Source: O2-02-FULL-42-9 sp038043025 (GTDB taxonomy: Bacteria > Pseudomonadota > Gammaproteobacteria > UBA12402). From it: DNA of 39,834 nucleotides. How positions within the stretch are numbered: position 1 is the stretch's first letter; each line of letters begins with the position of its first letter. The DNA is taken from NCBI GenBank assembly GCA_038043025.1, contig JBBTCW010000021.1, positions 1 to 39,834 of the forward strand. The letters are read 5' to 3'. This document shows, piece after piece, positions 15,490 through 25,272 of the stretch. A program made the position numbers and the translations under genes. The notes below the pieces were generated by a model. That model saw only the letters and a list, made by a program, of their open reading frames with translations, made no database searches and had not been told where the DNA came from.

Positions 15490-16152
15490 CTACTCCTTAG
15501 ACTTATGAGGTTTCTTAATCGATGGCAGAATAAACACGGTACCATCCGGCGCTCCCGGCACAGCACCCTGAATTAATATTAACTGTTTATCTTTATCGAT
15601 CTTAATAATTTTTTGATTTTGTATCGTACGTCGCGCATCCCCTAAATGTCCGCACATTTTTTTGCCTTTTGGCACACGACCCGGTGTTTGTCTTTGTCCG
15701 ATAGAACCCGGTGCTCGATGCGATAATGAGTTACCGTGCGTCGCATCTTGCATATGAAAATGATATTTTTTAATGACACCGGCAAAGCCTTTACCGCGCG
15801 TTGTACCCGCCACATCAACCCACTGTCCTTCGGAAAATAAATCAAGGGTTAGTTCGCTACCGGGTTTGAATTCGCCTTTGTTCATTTCATTTTCTGCAAC
15901 ATCAAATTCCCATAAACCACGGCCAGGTGCTACATTATTTTTTGCATAATGTCCCAACATCGGCTTGCTTAATTTTGACGTCTTTCGTTGACCTGTCGTC
16001 ACCTGAATAGAGCAATACCCGTCCGTTTCGTTTGTTTTTATCTGTACAATACGGTTTGGTTCGACATGAACCACCGTCACAGGCAGCGATGCACCCTCAG
16101 GCGTAAACACCCGAGTCATCCCACATTTTTTTCCTACCAGGCCCATTGCCAT
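15490..16152 (-). CDS. rplC: 50S ribosomal protein uL3
   Basis: 220 aa. MAMGLVGKKCGMTRVFTPEGASLPVTVVHVEPNRIVQIKT and the central GTTRGKGFAGVIKKYHFHMQDATHGNSLSHRAPGSIGQRQTPGRVPKGKKMCGHLG loop identify L3, which reaches the peptidyl-transferase centre. The glutamine that PrmB methylates in E. coli lies in this loop (SIGQRQTPG). S10 operon, 3 nt before rplD. Confidence 0.97.
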   Translation of the reverse strand: MAMGLVGKKCGMTRVFTPEGASLPVTVVHVEPNRIVQIKTNETDGYCSIQVTTGQRKTSKLSKPMLGHYAKNNVAPGRGLWEFDVAENEMNKGEFKPGSELTLDLFSEGQWVDVAGTTRGKGFAGVIKKYHFHMQDATHGNSLSHRAPGSIGQRQTPGRVPKGKKMCGHLGDARRTIQNQKIIKIDKDKQLILIQGAVPGAPDGTVFILPSIKKPHKSKE

Positions 16153-16171
16153 TGTTCTACCCTCTCAATCA

Positions 16172-16513
16172 TTAATCGACGCTAATTTCTACATCGACGC
16201 CGGCGGCTAAATCTAACTTCATCAAGGCTTCAACGGTTTTTTCCGTTGGTTTGACGATATCCACTAAACGTTTATGAATACGAATTTCGTATTGATCGCG
16301 TGCATCTTTATCAACATGTGGCGATGTTAATACGGTATACTTTACTTTTTTTATAGGAAACGGAATCGGCCCGCGAATTTGTGCGCCGGTATGTTTTGCC
16401 GTTTCCACAATTTCACGAATCGACTGATCAATCAAACGATGATCAAACGACTTCAGTCGAATACGAATCCTTTGGTTTTTAGCTGTCGTTTCTGCATTCA
16501 TAATATTTCTCAT
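16172..16513 (-). CDS. rpsJ: 30S ribosomal protein uS10 (NusE)
   Basis: 113 aa as drawn, against about 103 usually. The family core starts at residue 12: KNQRIRIRLKSFDHRLIDQSIREIVETAKHTGAQIRGPIPFPIKK. The true start may be ATG 16501 (fifth residue) instead of 16513; neither has a strong Shine-Dalgarno. S10 is a head protein and, as NusE, part of antitermination complexes with NusG and NusB. First gene of the S10 operon, after tuf. Confidence 0.95.
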   Translation of the reverse strand: MRNIMNAETTAKNQRIRIRLKSFDHRLIDQSIREIVETAKHTGAQIRGPIPFPIKKVKYTVLTSPHVDKDARDQYEIRIHKRLVDIVKPTEKTVEALMKLDLAAGVDVEISVD

Positions 16514-16517
16514 GCTT

Positions 16518-16540
16518 AGTCCCGCGCATCACGCGGGACT
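16518..16540 (-). promoter_or_regulatory. 9-bp hairpin between tuf and rpsJ
   Basis: A perfect inverted repeat AGTCCCGCG / CGCGGGACT with a 5-nt loop lies five bases before the possible rpsJ start and 13 bases after the tuf stop codon. No U-run follows, so it is unlikely to be an intrinsic terminator. It could be a processing site, a remnant of the S10 leader, or a translational control element, since its 3' arm holds the only GGGA ahead of the first ATG. Confidence 0.5.
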
Positions 16541-16553
16541 CGATAAAATTTAA

Positions 16554-17741
16554 CTACTCAAGAATTTTACTAATAACACCCGCACCGACGGTTCGACCAC
16601 CTTCGCGAATAGCGAAGCGTAACCCGTCTTCCATGGCTACCGGCACAATCAACGTCACCACCATCTTCACGTTGTCTCCTGGCATCACCATCTCTACCCC
16701 GGCCGGCAAGAGTACTTCGCCAGTCACATCTGTCGTTCTAAAATAAAACTGCGGGCGATAGCCTTTAACAAACGCTGTATGACGGCCACCTTCTTCTTTT
16801 GACAAAATATAGACTTCTGCCTCAAATTTCGTATGCGGATGAATGCTGCCTGGTTTTGCCAACACTTGGCCGCGCTCAACTTCTTCCCGCTTCGTGCCTC
16901 GTAACAAAACGCCTACATTATCACCTGCTTGACCTTGATCCAATAATTTTTTGAACATTTCGACACCGGTACAAGTCGTTTTTTGCGTATCTTTGATACC
17001 CACGATTTCAATTTCATCGCCAATCTTAACAATACCGCGCTCGATTCGACCCGTGACCACGGTGCCTCGACCTGAAATCGAAAACACATCTTCGACCGGC
17101 ATTAAGAACGGTTTATCTAATTCTCGTTTCGGTTCTGGAATATATGAATCCAACGTACTCAATAATTTTTGAATGGCTGGCTCACCGAGATCACCCGTAT
17201 CGCCTTCTAACGCCTTGAGCGCCGAACCCATGATGATCGGTGTATCCGCCCCTGGAAATTTGTACATCGTTAATAGCTCACGCACTTCCATCTCGACTAA
17301 TTCTAATAATTCTTTGTCATCCACCATGTCGGATTTATTTAAGAATACGACAATATAGGGAACGCCGACCTGGCGAGCCAACAAAATATGTTCGCGAGTC
17401 TGTGGCATCGGACCATCTGCCGCGCTGACCACCAAAATTGCACCATCCATTTGAGCAGCACCCGTGATCATGTTCTTCACATAATCCGCGTGTCCCGGAC
17501 AGTCCACATGTGCGTAATGACGTTTATCTGATTCATATTCTACGTGCGCTGTAGCGATCGTGATGCCGCGGGCTTTTTCTTCTGGGGCTTTGTCAATTTG
17601 ATCAAATGCCTTGGCTTCTGTCCCATATTTTTTCGCTGAATACGCCGTAATCGCGGCCGTTAGCGTTGTTTTGCCGTGATCCACATGCCCAATGGTACCT
17701 ACGTTGACGTGAGGTTTCTTTCGTTCAAATTTATCTGCCAT
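16554..17741 (-). CDS. tuf: Elongation factor Tu
   Basis: 395 aa from ATG at 17741 (MADKFERKKPHVNVGTIGHVDHGKTTLTAA) with GGGAG 8 nt upstream; a TTG further up gives no homology. GTPase motifs: GHVDHGKT (18-25), DCPGHADYVKNM, NKSDMVDD (NKxD, with Ser where Cys is usual) and SALKALEGD. Delivers aminoacyl-tRNA to the ribosome. Lies between fusA and rpsJ in the str operon. No second copy is found at the tRNA-Thr/tRNA-Trp position. Confidence 0.98.
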   Translation of the reverse strand: MADKFERKKPHVNVGTIGHVDHGKTTLTAAITAYSAKKYGTEAKAFDQIDKAPEEKARGITIATAHVEYESDKRHYAHVDCPGHADYVKNMITGAAQMDGAILVVSAADGPMPQTREHILLARQVGVPYIVVFLNKSDMVDDKELLELVEMEVRELLTMYKFPGADTPIIMGSALKALEGDTGDLGEPAIQKLLSTLDSYIPEPKRELDKPFLMPVEDVFSISGRGTVVTGRIERGIVKIGDEIEIVGIKDTQKTTCTGVEMFKKLLDQGQAGDNVGVLLRGTKREEVERGQVLAKPGSIHPHTKFEAEVYILSKEEGGRHTAFVKGYRPQFYFRTTDVTGEVLLPAGVEMVMPGDNVKMVVTLIVPVAMEDGLRFAIREGGRTVGAGVISKILE

Positions 17742-17758
17742 AGCTTTATCTCCCAATA

Positions 17759-19870
17759 TTAACTGCGTTTATCAATAATCTCTTTTGCAATACCCGCGGG
17801 TACTACACTGTATTTTTCGAATTCCATCGTATAAGTCGCGCGCCCCTGCGACATAGATCGCAAGTCGGTCGCATATCCGAACATTTCCGCCAATGGTACT
17901 TCAGCCCGAATCGCTTTACCAGCAGGAATGTCCTCCATCCCCTGAACAATGCCACGTCGACGATTCAAGTCTCCCATCACATCGCCCATATACTCTTCTG
18001 GTGTCACCGCTTCGACCTTCATAATGGGCTCTAAAAGCTGCGGATTGGCCTTTTTTGCCCCTTCTTTGAAACCGATAGAGCCGGCGATCTTAAATGCCAT
18101 TTCATTCGAATCCACATCATGGTATGACCCGTCATATATGGTCACTTTCACGTCGACGACAGGATACCCTGCAATCACGCCATTTTCCATCTGTTCTTTC
18201 ACCCCTTTATCAACGGCGGGAATATACTCTTTTGGAACAACGCCGCCAACAATCCCATTCACAAATTCATAGCCTTCACCACGCGCACGCGGCTCTAGTT
18301 TCAAGAAAACATGGCCATATTGTCCACGGCCACCACTTTGACGAATAAACTTGCCTTCTTGCTCCACCGTCGTACTCAGTGTTTCGCGATAAGCGACCTG
18401 GGGTTTGCCCACATTCGCTTCGACACCAAATTCGCGTTTCATACGATCCACAATAATATCCAAGTGCAACTCACCCATACCTGAAATAATAGTTTGAGAT
18501 GTTTCAGGATCCGTTCGTACTCTAAAAGAAGGATCTTCTTGCGCCAATTTGCTCAAAGCCATACCCATTTTTTCTTGGTCTGCTTTCGTCTTGGGTTCCA
18601 CTGCAATCGAAATAACGGGATCGGGGAAATCCATTTTTTCCAAGACAACCGGACGATCCGGTGAACAGAGTGTTTCACCTGTTGTCACTGATTTTAAACC
18701 AATACAAGCGGCAATATCGCCCGCGCGCACTTCTTTAATTTCATTGCGACTATTCGCATGCATTTGCACCAAACGGCCAATGCGATCGCGCTTATGACTG
18801 ACCGGGTTGTAAACGGTATCGCCAGAATTCAACACGCCAGAATATACGCGAATAAAAGTCAATGTCCCCACAAAAGGATCCGTCGCAATTTTAAACGCCA
18901 ACGCCGCAAACGGTTCATCGTCGGATACTTTACACTCAACCACTTCATCACTATCTTCTAACACGCCTTTGATCGCGGCAACTTCATTCGGTGCCGGCAA
19001 ATAGTCAACCACCCCATCTAACATAGTCTGAACGCCTTTATTCTTAAAAGCGGAACCACAAAATACGGGAATAATTTCATTTCCAATCGTGCGTTGTCGA
19101 ATGCCAGCTTTGATATCCGCTTCAGCCAAATCCCCGGCCTCTAAATATTTATTCATTAATTCTTCGTTCGATTCCGCAGCAGCTTCCACTAATTTTTCGT
19201 GCCACACTTGGCAATCATCTTGCATATCCGCTGGAATATCGAGTTCTTCAAACGAAGCGCCTAAATCATCCTGATGCCAAACAATGGCCTTCATTCGCAC
19301 TAAATCTACTACGCCTTTTAAATTTTCTTCAGCACCCAGTGGCAACTGCATCACAACGGGATTTGCGCCCAAACGTGTTTTCATTTGCGCAACCACTCGT
19401 AAAAAATCAGCGCCGACACGATCCATTTTATTCACAAACGCAATACGCGGCACTTTATAACGATCCGCTTGACGCCATACCGTTTCAGATTGCGGCTCTA
19501 CGCCACCGACACCACAAAATACAATCACCGCACCATCTAATACGCGCAATGAACGCTCTACTTCAATCGTAAAATCCACATGCCCCGGAGTATCAATGAT
19601 ATTGAATCGATGTTGCTTAAATTGATGCTTCATGCCCTCCCAATAACACGTCGTTGCTGCTGAGGTAATGGTAATTCCGCGCTCTTGCTCCTGTTCCATC
19701 CAGTCCATCGTCGCGGCACCATCATGTACTTCACCGATTTTATGTGACTTGCCCGTATAATACAGCACGCGCTCAGTGGTTGTCGTTTTGCCTGCATCGA
19801 TATGCGCAACGATACCAAAATTTCGATAATATTCTAACGGTGTTGTACGTGTTGCCGTTGTTGTTGCCAC
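17759..19870 (-). CDS. fusA: Elongation factor G
   Basis: 703 aa, standard length. GTPase motifs AHIDAGKTTTTER (22-34), DTPGHVDFTIEVERSLRVLDGAV and NKMDR; domain IV region RGQYGHVFLKLEPRARGEGYEFVN and domain V NRRRGIVQGMEDIPAGKAIRAEVPLAEMFGYATDLRSMSQGRATYTMEF. Catalyses translocation and, with RRF, ribosome recycling. Str operon, 12 nt after rpsG. Confidence 0.98.
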   Translation of the reverse strand: MATTTATRTTPLEYYRNFGIVAHIDAGKTTTTERVLYYTGKSHKIGEVHDGAATMDWMEQEQERGITITSAATTCYWEGMKHQFKQHRFNIIDTPGHVDFTIEVERSLRVLDGAVIVFCGVGGVEPQSETVWRQADRYKVPRIAFVNKMDRVGADFLRVVAQMKTRLGANPVVMQLPLGAEENLKGVVDLVRMKAIVWHQDDLGASFEELDIPADMQDDCQVWHEKLVEAAAESNEELMNKYLEAGDLAEADIKAGIRQRTIGNEIIPVFCGSAFKNKGVQTMLDGVVDYLPAPNEVAAIKGVLEDSDEVVECKVSDDEPFAALAFKIATDPFVGTLTFIRVYSGVLNSGDTVYNPVSHKRDRIGRLVQMHANSRNEIKEVRAGDIAACIGLKSVTTGETLCSPDRPVVLEKMDFPDPVISIAVEPKTKADQEKMGMALSKLAQEDPSFRVRTDPETSQTIISGMGELHLDIIVDRMKREFGVEANVGKPQVAYRETLSTTVEQEGKFIRQSGGRGQYGHVFLKLEPRARGEGYEFVNGIVGGVVPKEYIPAVDKGVKEQMENGVIAGYPVVDVKVTIYDGSYHDVDSNEMAFKIAGSIGFKEGAKKANPQLLEPIMKVEAVTPEEYMGDVMGDLNRRRGIVQGMEDIPAGKAIRAEVPLAEMFGYATDLRSMSQGRATYTMEFEKYSVVPAGIAKEIIDKRS

Positions 19871-19882
19871 AGTATATTCCTC

Positions 19883-20401
19883 TTACCAGCGATAATGCGC
19901 AAATGCTTGGTTTGCTTTCGCCATACGTCGTACATCTTCGCACATACGTACCGCACCACCACGTCCAGCATGAGCTTCCATCATTTCACTCGCCAATCGC
20001 ATTGCCATACTTTTTTCATTCCGTTTACGAGCTGACTGAATCAGCCAACGCATCCCCAATGTCTGACGACGATTAACAGGCACCTCCACGGGTACTTGAT
20101 ATGTCGAACCACCGACACGTCGTGCCCGAACTTCAACCGTTGGACTCACATTTTCTAATGCCTGAGAAAACAGATCTAATACGCCTGAGCGTTGATCACT
20201 ATCAGCACCATTTTCTGCTTGTGGCTTTTTCAGCTTATCTTTCATTTTTTGTGAAACAATTTCTAACGCATCATACACAATCGCTTCGGCCACTGATTTT
20301 TTGCCGCGCTCCATCACCTGATTTACAAATTTCGCCAAAAGCTCACTATGATATTTTGGATCTGGTAGTATGCTACGTTTGACTGCTGCTCTTCTTCGCA
20401 T
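19883..20401 (-). CDS. rpsG: 30S ribosomal protein uS7 with internal insertion
   Basis: 172 aa. The ends are typical (SILPDPKYHSELLAKFVNQVMERGKKSVAEAIVYDALEIV; PTVEVRARRVGGSTYQVPVEV; MAKANQAFAHYRW). An insertion of roughly 17-20 residues, polar and charged (about 53-72, KDKLKKPQAENGADSDQ), replaces the short helix-connecting loop found in other bacteria. S7 nucleates assembly of the 30S head and contacts E-site tRNA. Confidence 0.96.
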   Translation of the reverse strand: MRRRAAVKRSILPDPKYHSELLAKFVNQVMERGKKSVAEAIVYDALEIVSQKMKDKLKKPQAENGADSDQRSGVLDLFSQALENVSPTVEVRARRVGGSTYQVPVEVPVNRRQTLGMRWLIQSARKRNEKSMAMRLASEMMEAHAGRGGAVRMCEDVRRMAKANQAFAHYRW

Positions 20402-20411
20402 GATTTAATTC

Positions 20412-20801
20412 CTACTTCTTATCATCTTTAGGTCGCCGTTCCCCATATTTGGAGCGACTTTGTTTACGACCCGAGACCCCCGCCGTATCTAAACTACCGC
20501 GCACGATATGATATCGAACCCCCGGTAAATCCTTAACACGACCCCCACGAATTAACACGACAGAATGCTCCTGCAAATTATGCCCTTCACCACCAATATA
20601 TGCACTGACTTCCATCCCATTGGTTAAACGGACACGAGCCACCTTACGCAAAGCCGAATTCGGCTTTTTTGGCGTCGTCGTATAAACACGCGTACATACT
20701 CCTCGCCGCTGAGGACATTTCATCAACGCAGGCACCTTATTTTTGGAAGGTTTGGCCTGTCGTCGTTGCTTGGCGGTCGCAAATGAACTAATTGTGGACA
20801 T
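20412..20801 (-). CDS. rpsL: 30S ribosomal protein uS12
   Basis: 129 aa. The decoding-centre core is intact (GVCTRVYTTTPKKPNSALRKVARVRLTNGMEVSAYIGGEGHNLQEHSVVLIRGGRVKDLPGVRYHIVRG). Both lysines where streptomycin-resistance changes usually occur are wild type. The N-terminus (MSTISSFATAKQRRQAKPSKNK) differs from the usual INQLVRKPR form and is about 4 residues longer. First gene of the str operon, with its own strong promoter. Confidence 0.97.
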   Translation of the reverse strand: MSTISSFATAKQRRQAKPSKNKVPALMKCPQRRGVCTRVYTTTPKKPNSALRKVARVRLTNGMEVSAYIGGEGHNLQEHSVVLIRGGRVKDLPGVRYHIVRGSLDTAGVSGRKQSRSKYGERRPKDDKK

Positions 20802-20859
20802 GATTCACCTAATATAATAATCGTGTAACTATTCAGTACAATCCAAAAACGGGCACGGA

Positions 20860-20888
20860 ATTCTATGTGGGCAAAGGCTCTAAGTCAA
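20860..20888 (-). promoter_or_regulatory. Sigma-70 promoter of the str operon
   Basis: On the minus strand TTGACT (20888-20883), a 17-bp spacer and TAGAAT (20865-20860) make a five-of-six plus five-of-six promoter. Transcription would start near 20853, about 50 nt before the rpsL ATG. It lies in the 144-bp gap between rpoC and rpsL, in which no convincing rpoC terminator was seen (only a short GGGTT/AACCC inverted repeat). Confidence 0.8.
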
Positions 20889-20945
20889 GGCCGCCATTCT
20901 ATTTAGTTGTATTTAGTTGGGTTTAACCCTCAGATTTCACCTAAT

Positions 20946-23900
20946 TTATAAAATTTCACCATCCTTCGGCATATCAGCCGCCGAAATGCTCTCTTTGCTC
21001 GCCTCATCCGCAGAGATCAATGCCTCGCTCAACGCAGATTCAACATCGCGAGCAGTCACCACATTGTCTTCTTTCGCTTCTTTTGTCATCGCTAATTCTC
21101 GCTCTTTTTTTGCTCTTTTTTCTTGGTGGTAGGCAAAGCCTGTTCCTGCTGGAATCAATCTTCCCACCATGACGTTCTCTTTCAAGCCCCTCAAATCATC
21201 TCTGCGACCAGAGACAGACGCTTCCGTCAATACTCGAGTTGTTTCTTGGAAGGAAGCCGCAGAAATAAATGACTCGGTTGCCAAAGAAGCCTTCGTAATC
21301 CCCAACAATATCAGCTGATATTGCGCGGGCATTTTACCTTCCGCAACCACCGCAGCGTTCGCCTCTAACACTCGACATCTCTCCGTTTGATCGCCCGTCA
21401 AGAAAGGAGCATCACCCGGATTTGTAATCACCACCTTGCGCAACATTTGTCGAATAATGACTTCAATATGCTTATCATTAATTTTTACACCCTGCAAACG
21501 ATAAACATCTTGAATTTCATTCACGATATAGACCGATAATGCTCGTGTCCCCAGTAAGCGTAAAATGTCATGCGGATTTAATTCACCTTCCGCTACAACC
21601 TCTCCCTTATTGATATGTTCCCCATCGTAAATGCTCAAATTACGCCATTTATGAACCAGTTCTTCATGCACTTCACCATTTTCACCGGTAATAATGAGAC
21701 GTTTTTTACCCTTCGTTTCTTTACCAAAGGTCACAACGCCGCTAATTTCAGCTAAAATAGCAACATCTTTTGGTTTACGTGCTTCAAATAAATCGGCAAC
21801 GCGTGGCAATCCACCGGTAATATCTCTTGTTTTTGAGGTCGCTTGTGGCATTTTTGCGATCATGTCACCCACATTCACTTCGGTTCCATCAATAATATTA
21901 ATGACCGTACTCACGGGCAAGAAATAATGCGCCGGCGAAGATGTTCCCGGTAAATATAAGTCTTTTCCGGCCGCATCAACCAATTTAATCATTGGTTTTA
22001 AATCTTTGCGCGTCTTTTTGCCGCGTTGTTTTGGATCCATGATGACAATACTACTCAAACCAGTCACTTCATCGATTTGCTGCGTCATCGTCGTATTTTC
22101 AATCATATCAACAAATTGTACCCGACCTTTCACCTCAGTAATAATCGGATGCGCATGCGGATCCCAAGTCGCAATCACCTGTCCACCCTTCACACGATCA
22201 CTTTCTGCTACGGTCACAATAGAACCATACGGTATTTTATACCGTTGTCGTTCACGACCTAACGCGTCTAAAATCACGAGTTCACCCGAACGAGAGACGG
22301 TCACGAATTTTTTCGCTTCTTGCTGAATGACTTTTAAATTATGGAATCTCACTTCACCATCTGCCTTAACTTGCACATGATTCACCGCCCCCGTTTTTGA
22401 CGCAGTACCACCGATATGAAATGTACGCATGGTTAACTGCGTACCCGGTTCACCAATAGATTGCGCGGCAATAATACCGACGGCTTCACCCACATTCACA
22501 CGATGACCGCGTGCTAAATCTCGGCCATAACAAGCCGCACAGACGCCATAAGGTATCTCGCAGGTGATCGCAGATCGCACTTTCACTTCTTCGACACCCA
22601 GTATATCGAACTGTTCAACCATCATTTCATCTAACAATGTCCCCGCAGGCATGGCAATGTTATCAGTGCCTGGCGCATACACATCATCGGCCAATACGCG
22701 ACCCAATACACGCTCACGCAACGGCTCAACGACATCGCCACCTTCAATTAAGGCGGACATCATAAACCCATTGTGCGTGCCACAATCCTCCTCAGTCACC
22801 ACCATGTCCTGTGCCACATCCACCAATCGACGTGTTAAATATCCCGAATTAGCCGTTTTTAAGGCGGTATCTGCCAAACCTTTACGTGCACCATGCGTTG
22901 AAATAAAATATTGCAACACGTTCAAACCTTCGCGGAAGTTTGCTGTAATAGGCGTTTCAATAATCGATCCATCGGGCTTAGCCATCAATCCTCGCATACC
23001 GGCTAATTGACGCACCTGTGCGGCAGAACCTCGCGCACCGGAATCGGCCATCATGTGAATGGCATTCATCGATTCTTGCTCCGTCAATACACCGGCAGCA
23101 TTTTTCACCATCTCTTTTGCTAATCCTTTTTCCATCACGGACGCCACTTCATCATTCGCACGCGACCAAACATCGATAATCATGTTGTAGCATTCGCTGC
23201 GCGTTAATAAACCGGAAGAGTACTGTTTCGTGATCTCAAGCACTTCAGCATCCGCACGCTCGATAATTTCTTGTTTTTGTTCAGGGATGAGCAAATCATC
23301 AATGCCAATCGAAATACCGGATCGCGTTGCAAAGCGAAATCCCATATACATTAACTGATCTGCAAAAATAGCGGTTTCTTTTAAACCTGCCTGACGGTAA
23401 CAGGCGTTGACCAATCCTGAAATCGTTTTCTTATTTAATGTTTTATTGATTAACGCAAAGGGCAATCCTTGGGGTAAAATGTCGAATAACAACGCACGGC
23501 CCACCGTTGTTTCAACCAATTTGGTGATCGGTAATGCATTTTTGCCCGCCGACCCAAATGTCATCTCGGTAATACGCACTTTAACCTTCGCATGCAAATC
23601 CGCACAGCCTGATTCATAAGCGCGATGCACCTCTCTCACATCAGAAAAAACCATCCCTTCGCCCGGCACATTGATGCGTGCACGCGTCATATAATACAAG
23701 CCCAACACGACATCTTGTGTCGGCACAATAATGGGTTCTCCATTCGCTGGCGATAAGATATTATTCGTCGACATCATCAGCGCACGCGCTTCCAACTGCG
23801 CTTCTAGCGTTAACGGCACATGAACGGCCATTTGATCTCCGTCAAAGTCAGCATTATAGGCCGTACAAACAAGCGGATGTAACTGAATGGCTTTCCCTTC

Positions 23901-25247
23901 AATCAGCGTTGGTTCAAAAGCCTGAATGCCCAATCGATGCAAGGTGGGTGCGCGATTTAATAAGACGGGATGCTCTCGAATCACTTCTTCTAAAATATCC
24001 CACACCTCCGAGGTCTCACGCTCCACCATTTTTTTCGCCGCCTTAATGGTAGACACCAGCCCTTTAAATTGTAATTTACTAAAAATGAAAGGCTTAAATA
24101 ACTCTAACGCCATGCGTTTTGGCAACCCGCACTGATATAATTTTAATTTTGGTCCGACCACAATCACGGAACGACCTGAATAATCGACGCGCTTACCGAG
24201 CAAGTTTTGCCTGAAACGACCTTGCTTCCCTTTTATCATATCGGCTAACGATTTTAAGGGTCGCTTGTTAGATCCTGTGACCGCACGCCCGCGACGACCA
24301 TTATCTAACAACGCATCAACGGATTCTTGTAACATGCGTTTTTCATTACGCACAATAATGTCGGGCGCACCTAAATCTAAAAGGCGTTTTAATCGATTGT
24401 TGCGATTAATGACTCGTCGATATAAATCATTGAGATCAGAGGTCGCAAAACGGCCGCCTTCTAAAGGCACCAACGGTCGAAGATCCGGCGGTAACACGGG
24501 TAAAACAGATAAAATCATCCATTCTGGACGATTGTTCGATTCCAAAAATGATTCTATCAATTTCAAACGTTTTGTTAATTTCTTTAATTTTGTGTCCGAT
24601 TTTGTATTGGCAAGATCATTTCTAATCGACTGCACTTCTTCTTTCAAATCAAGCGCCGATAACAGTTCTCGAATAGCTTCAGCACCCATGCGCGCATCAA
24701 ACTCATCGCCGTATTCTTCAATGGCATCGAGAAAATCTTCATCGGATAGTAACTGACCACATTCTAACTTTGTCATCCCAGGATTCACAACAACAAACGC
24801 CTCAAAATAAAGCACACGTTCAATATCACGCAAGGTCATATCCAATAACAATCCAATACGAGAGGGTAAGGATTTCAGATACCATATATGCGCAACCGGC
24901 GATGCCAATTCAATGTGTCCCATACGTTCACGGCGTACTTTAGACAACGTCACTTCGACGCCACATTTTTCACACACCACCCCGCGATGTTTCAGCCGTT
25001 TGTATTTGCCGCATAAACATTCATAATCTTTAACGGGACCAAAGATTTTCGCACAAAACAATCCTTCTCTTTCTGGCCGATGTGTTCTGTAATTTACGGT
25101 TTCTGCTTTCTTCACTTCGCCAAAAGACCAAGAACGTATTGTTTCGGGCGACGCCAATGCGATGCGAATAGCATCAATATCGGTATATTGTTCTGGTCGC
25201 TTCACGACATTATATAAATCTCTGAAATTAGCAGCAGCGCTCGCCAT
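20946..25247 (-). CDS. rpoC: RNA polymerase subunit beta-prime
   Basis: 1433 aa. Zinc ribbon 1 uses Cys77, Cys79, Cys92 and Cys95 (CLCGKYKRLKHRGVVCEKCG). The catalytic Mg site NADFDGDQMAVH lies near residue 475. The second zinc site appears in DCGTHNGF and CEIPYGVCAACYGRDLARG. Rudder/lid and trigger-loop regions look normal (GARGSAAQVRQLAGMRGLMAKP; GEPGTQLTMRTFHIGG). The C-terminus ends with a charged tail. 25 nt after rpoB. Confidence 0.98.
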   Translation of the reverse strand: MASAAANFRDLYNVVKRPEQYTDIDAIRIALASPETIRSWSFGEVKKAETVNYRTHRPEREGLFCAKIFGPVKDYECLCGKYKRLKHRGVVCEKCGVEVTLSKVRRERMGHIELASPVAHIWYLKSLPSRIGLLLDMTLRDIERVLYFEAFVVVNPGMTKLECGQLLSDEDFLDAIEEYGDEFDARMGAEAIRELLSALDLKEEVQSIRNDLANTKSDTKLKKLTKRLKLIESFLESNNRPEWMILSVLPVLPPDLRPLVPLEGGRFATSDLNDLYRRVINRNNRLKRLLDLGAPDIIVRNEKRMLQESVDALLDNGRRGRAVTGSNKRPLKSLADMIKGKQGRFRQNLLGKRVDYSGRSVIVVGPKLKLYQCGLPKRMALELFKPFIFSKLQFKGLVSTIKAAKKMVERETSEVWDILEEVIREHPVLLNRAPTLHRLGIQAFEPTLIEGKAIQLHPLVCTAYNADFDGDQMAVHVPLTLEAQLEARALMMSTNNILSPANGEPIIVPTQDVVLGLYYMTRARINVPGEGMVFSDVREVHRAYESGCADLHAKVKVRITEMTFGSAGKNALPITKLVETTVGRALLFDILPQGLPFALINKTLNKKTISGLVNACYRQAGLKETAIFADQLMYMGFRFATRSGISIGIDDLLIPEQKQEIIERADAEVLEITKQYSSGLLTRSECYNMIIDVWSRANDEVASVMEKGLAKEMVKNAAGVLTEQESMNAIHMMADSGARGSAAQVRQLAGMRGLMAKPDGSIIETPITANFREGLNVLQYFISTHGARKGLADTALKTANSGYLTRRLVDVAQDMVVTEEDCGTHNGFMMSALIEGGDVVEPLRERVLGRVLADDVYAPGTDNIAMPAGTLLDEMMVEQFDILGVEEVKVRSAITCEIPYGVCAACYGRDLARGHRVNVGEAVGIIAAQSIGEPGTQLTMRTFHIGGTASKTGAVNHVQVKADGEVRFHNLKVIQQEAKKFVTVSRSGELVILDALGRERQRYKIPYGSIVTVAESDRVKGGQVIATWDPHAHPIITEVKGRVQFVDMIENTTMTQQIDEVTGLSSIVIMDPKQRGKKTRKDLKPMIKLVDAAGKDLYLPGTSSPAHYFLPVSTVINIIDGTEVNVGDMIAKMPQATSKTRDITGGLPRVADLFEARKPKDVAILAEISGVVTFGKETKGKKRLIITGENGEVHEELVHKWRNLSIYDGEHINKGEVVAEGELNPHDILRLLGTRALSVYIVNEIQDVYRLQGVKINDKHIEVIIRQMLRKVVITNPGDAPFLTGDQTERCRVLEANAAVVAEGKMPAQYQLILLGITKASLATESFISAASFQETTRVLTEASVSGRRDDLRGLKENVMVGRLIPAGTGFAYHQEKRAKKERELAMTKEAKEDNVVTARDVESALSEALISADEASKESISAADMPKDGEIL

Positions 25248-25272
25248 AAATTTTACCCTCTCATTTCATTTT

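Noticed and set aside
20412..20801. Streptomycin-resistance substitutions in S12
   Set aside because: The lysines in TTPKKPNS and GGRVKDLPG are wild type.
20889..20945. Strong terminator after rpoC
   Set aside because: Only a short GGGTT/AACCC inverted repeat is present, without a U-run; read-through into rpsL is likely besides its own promoter.
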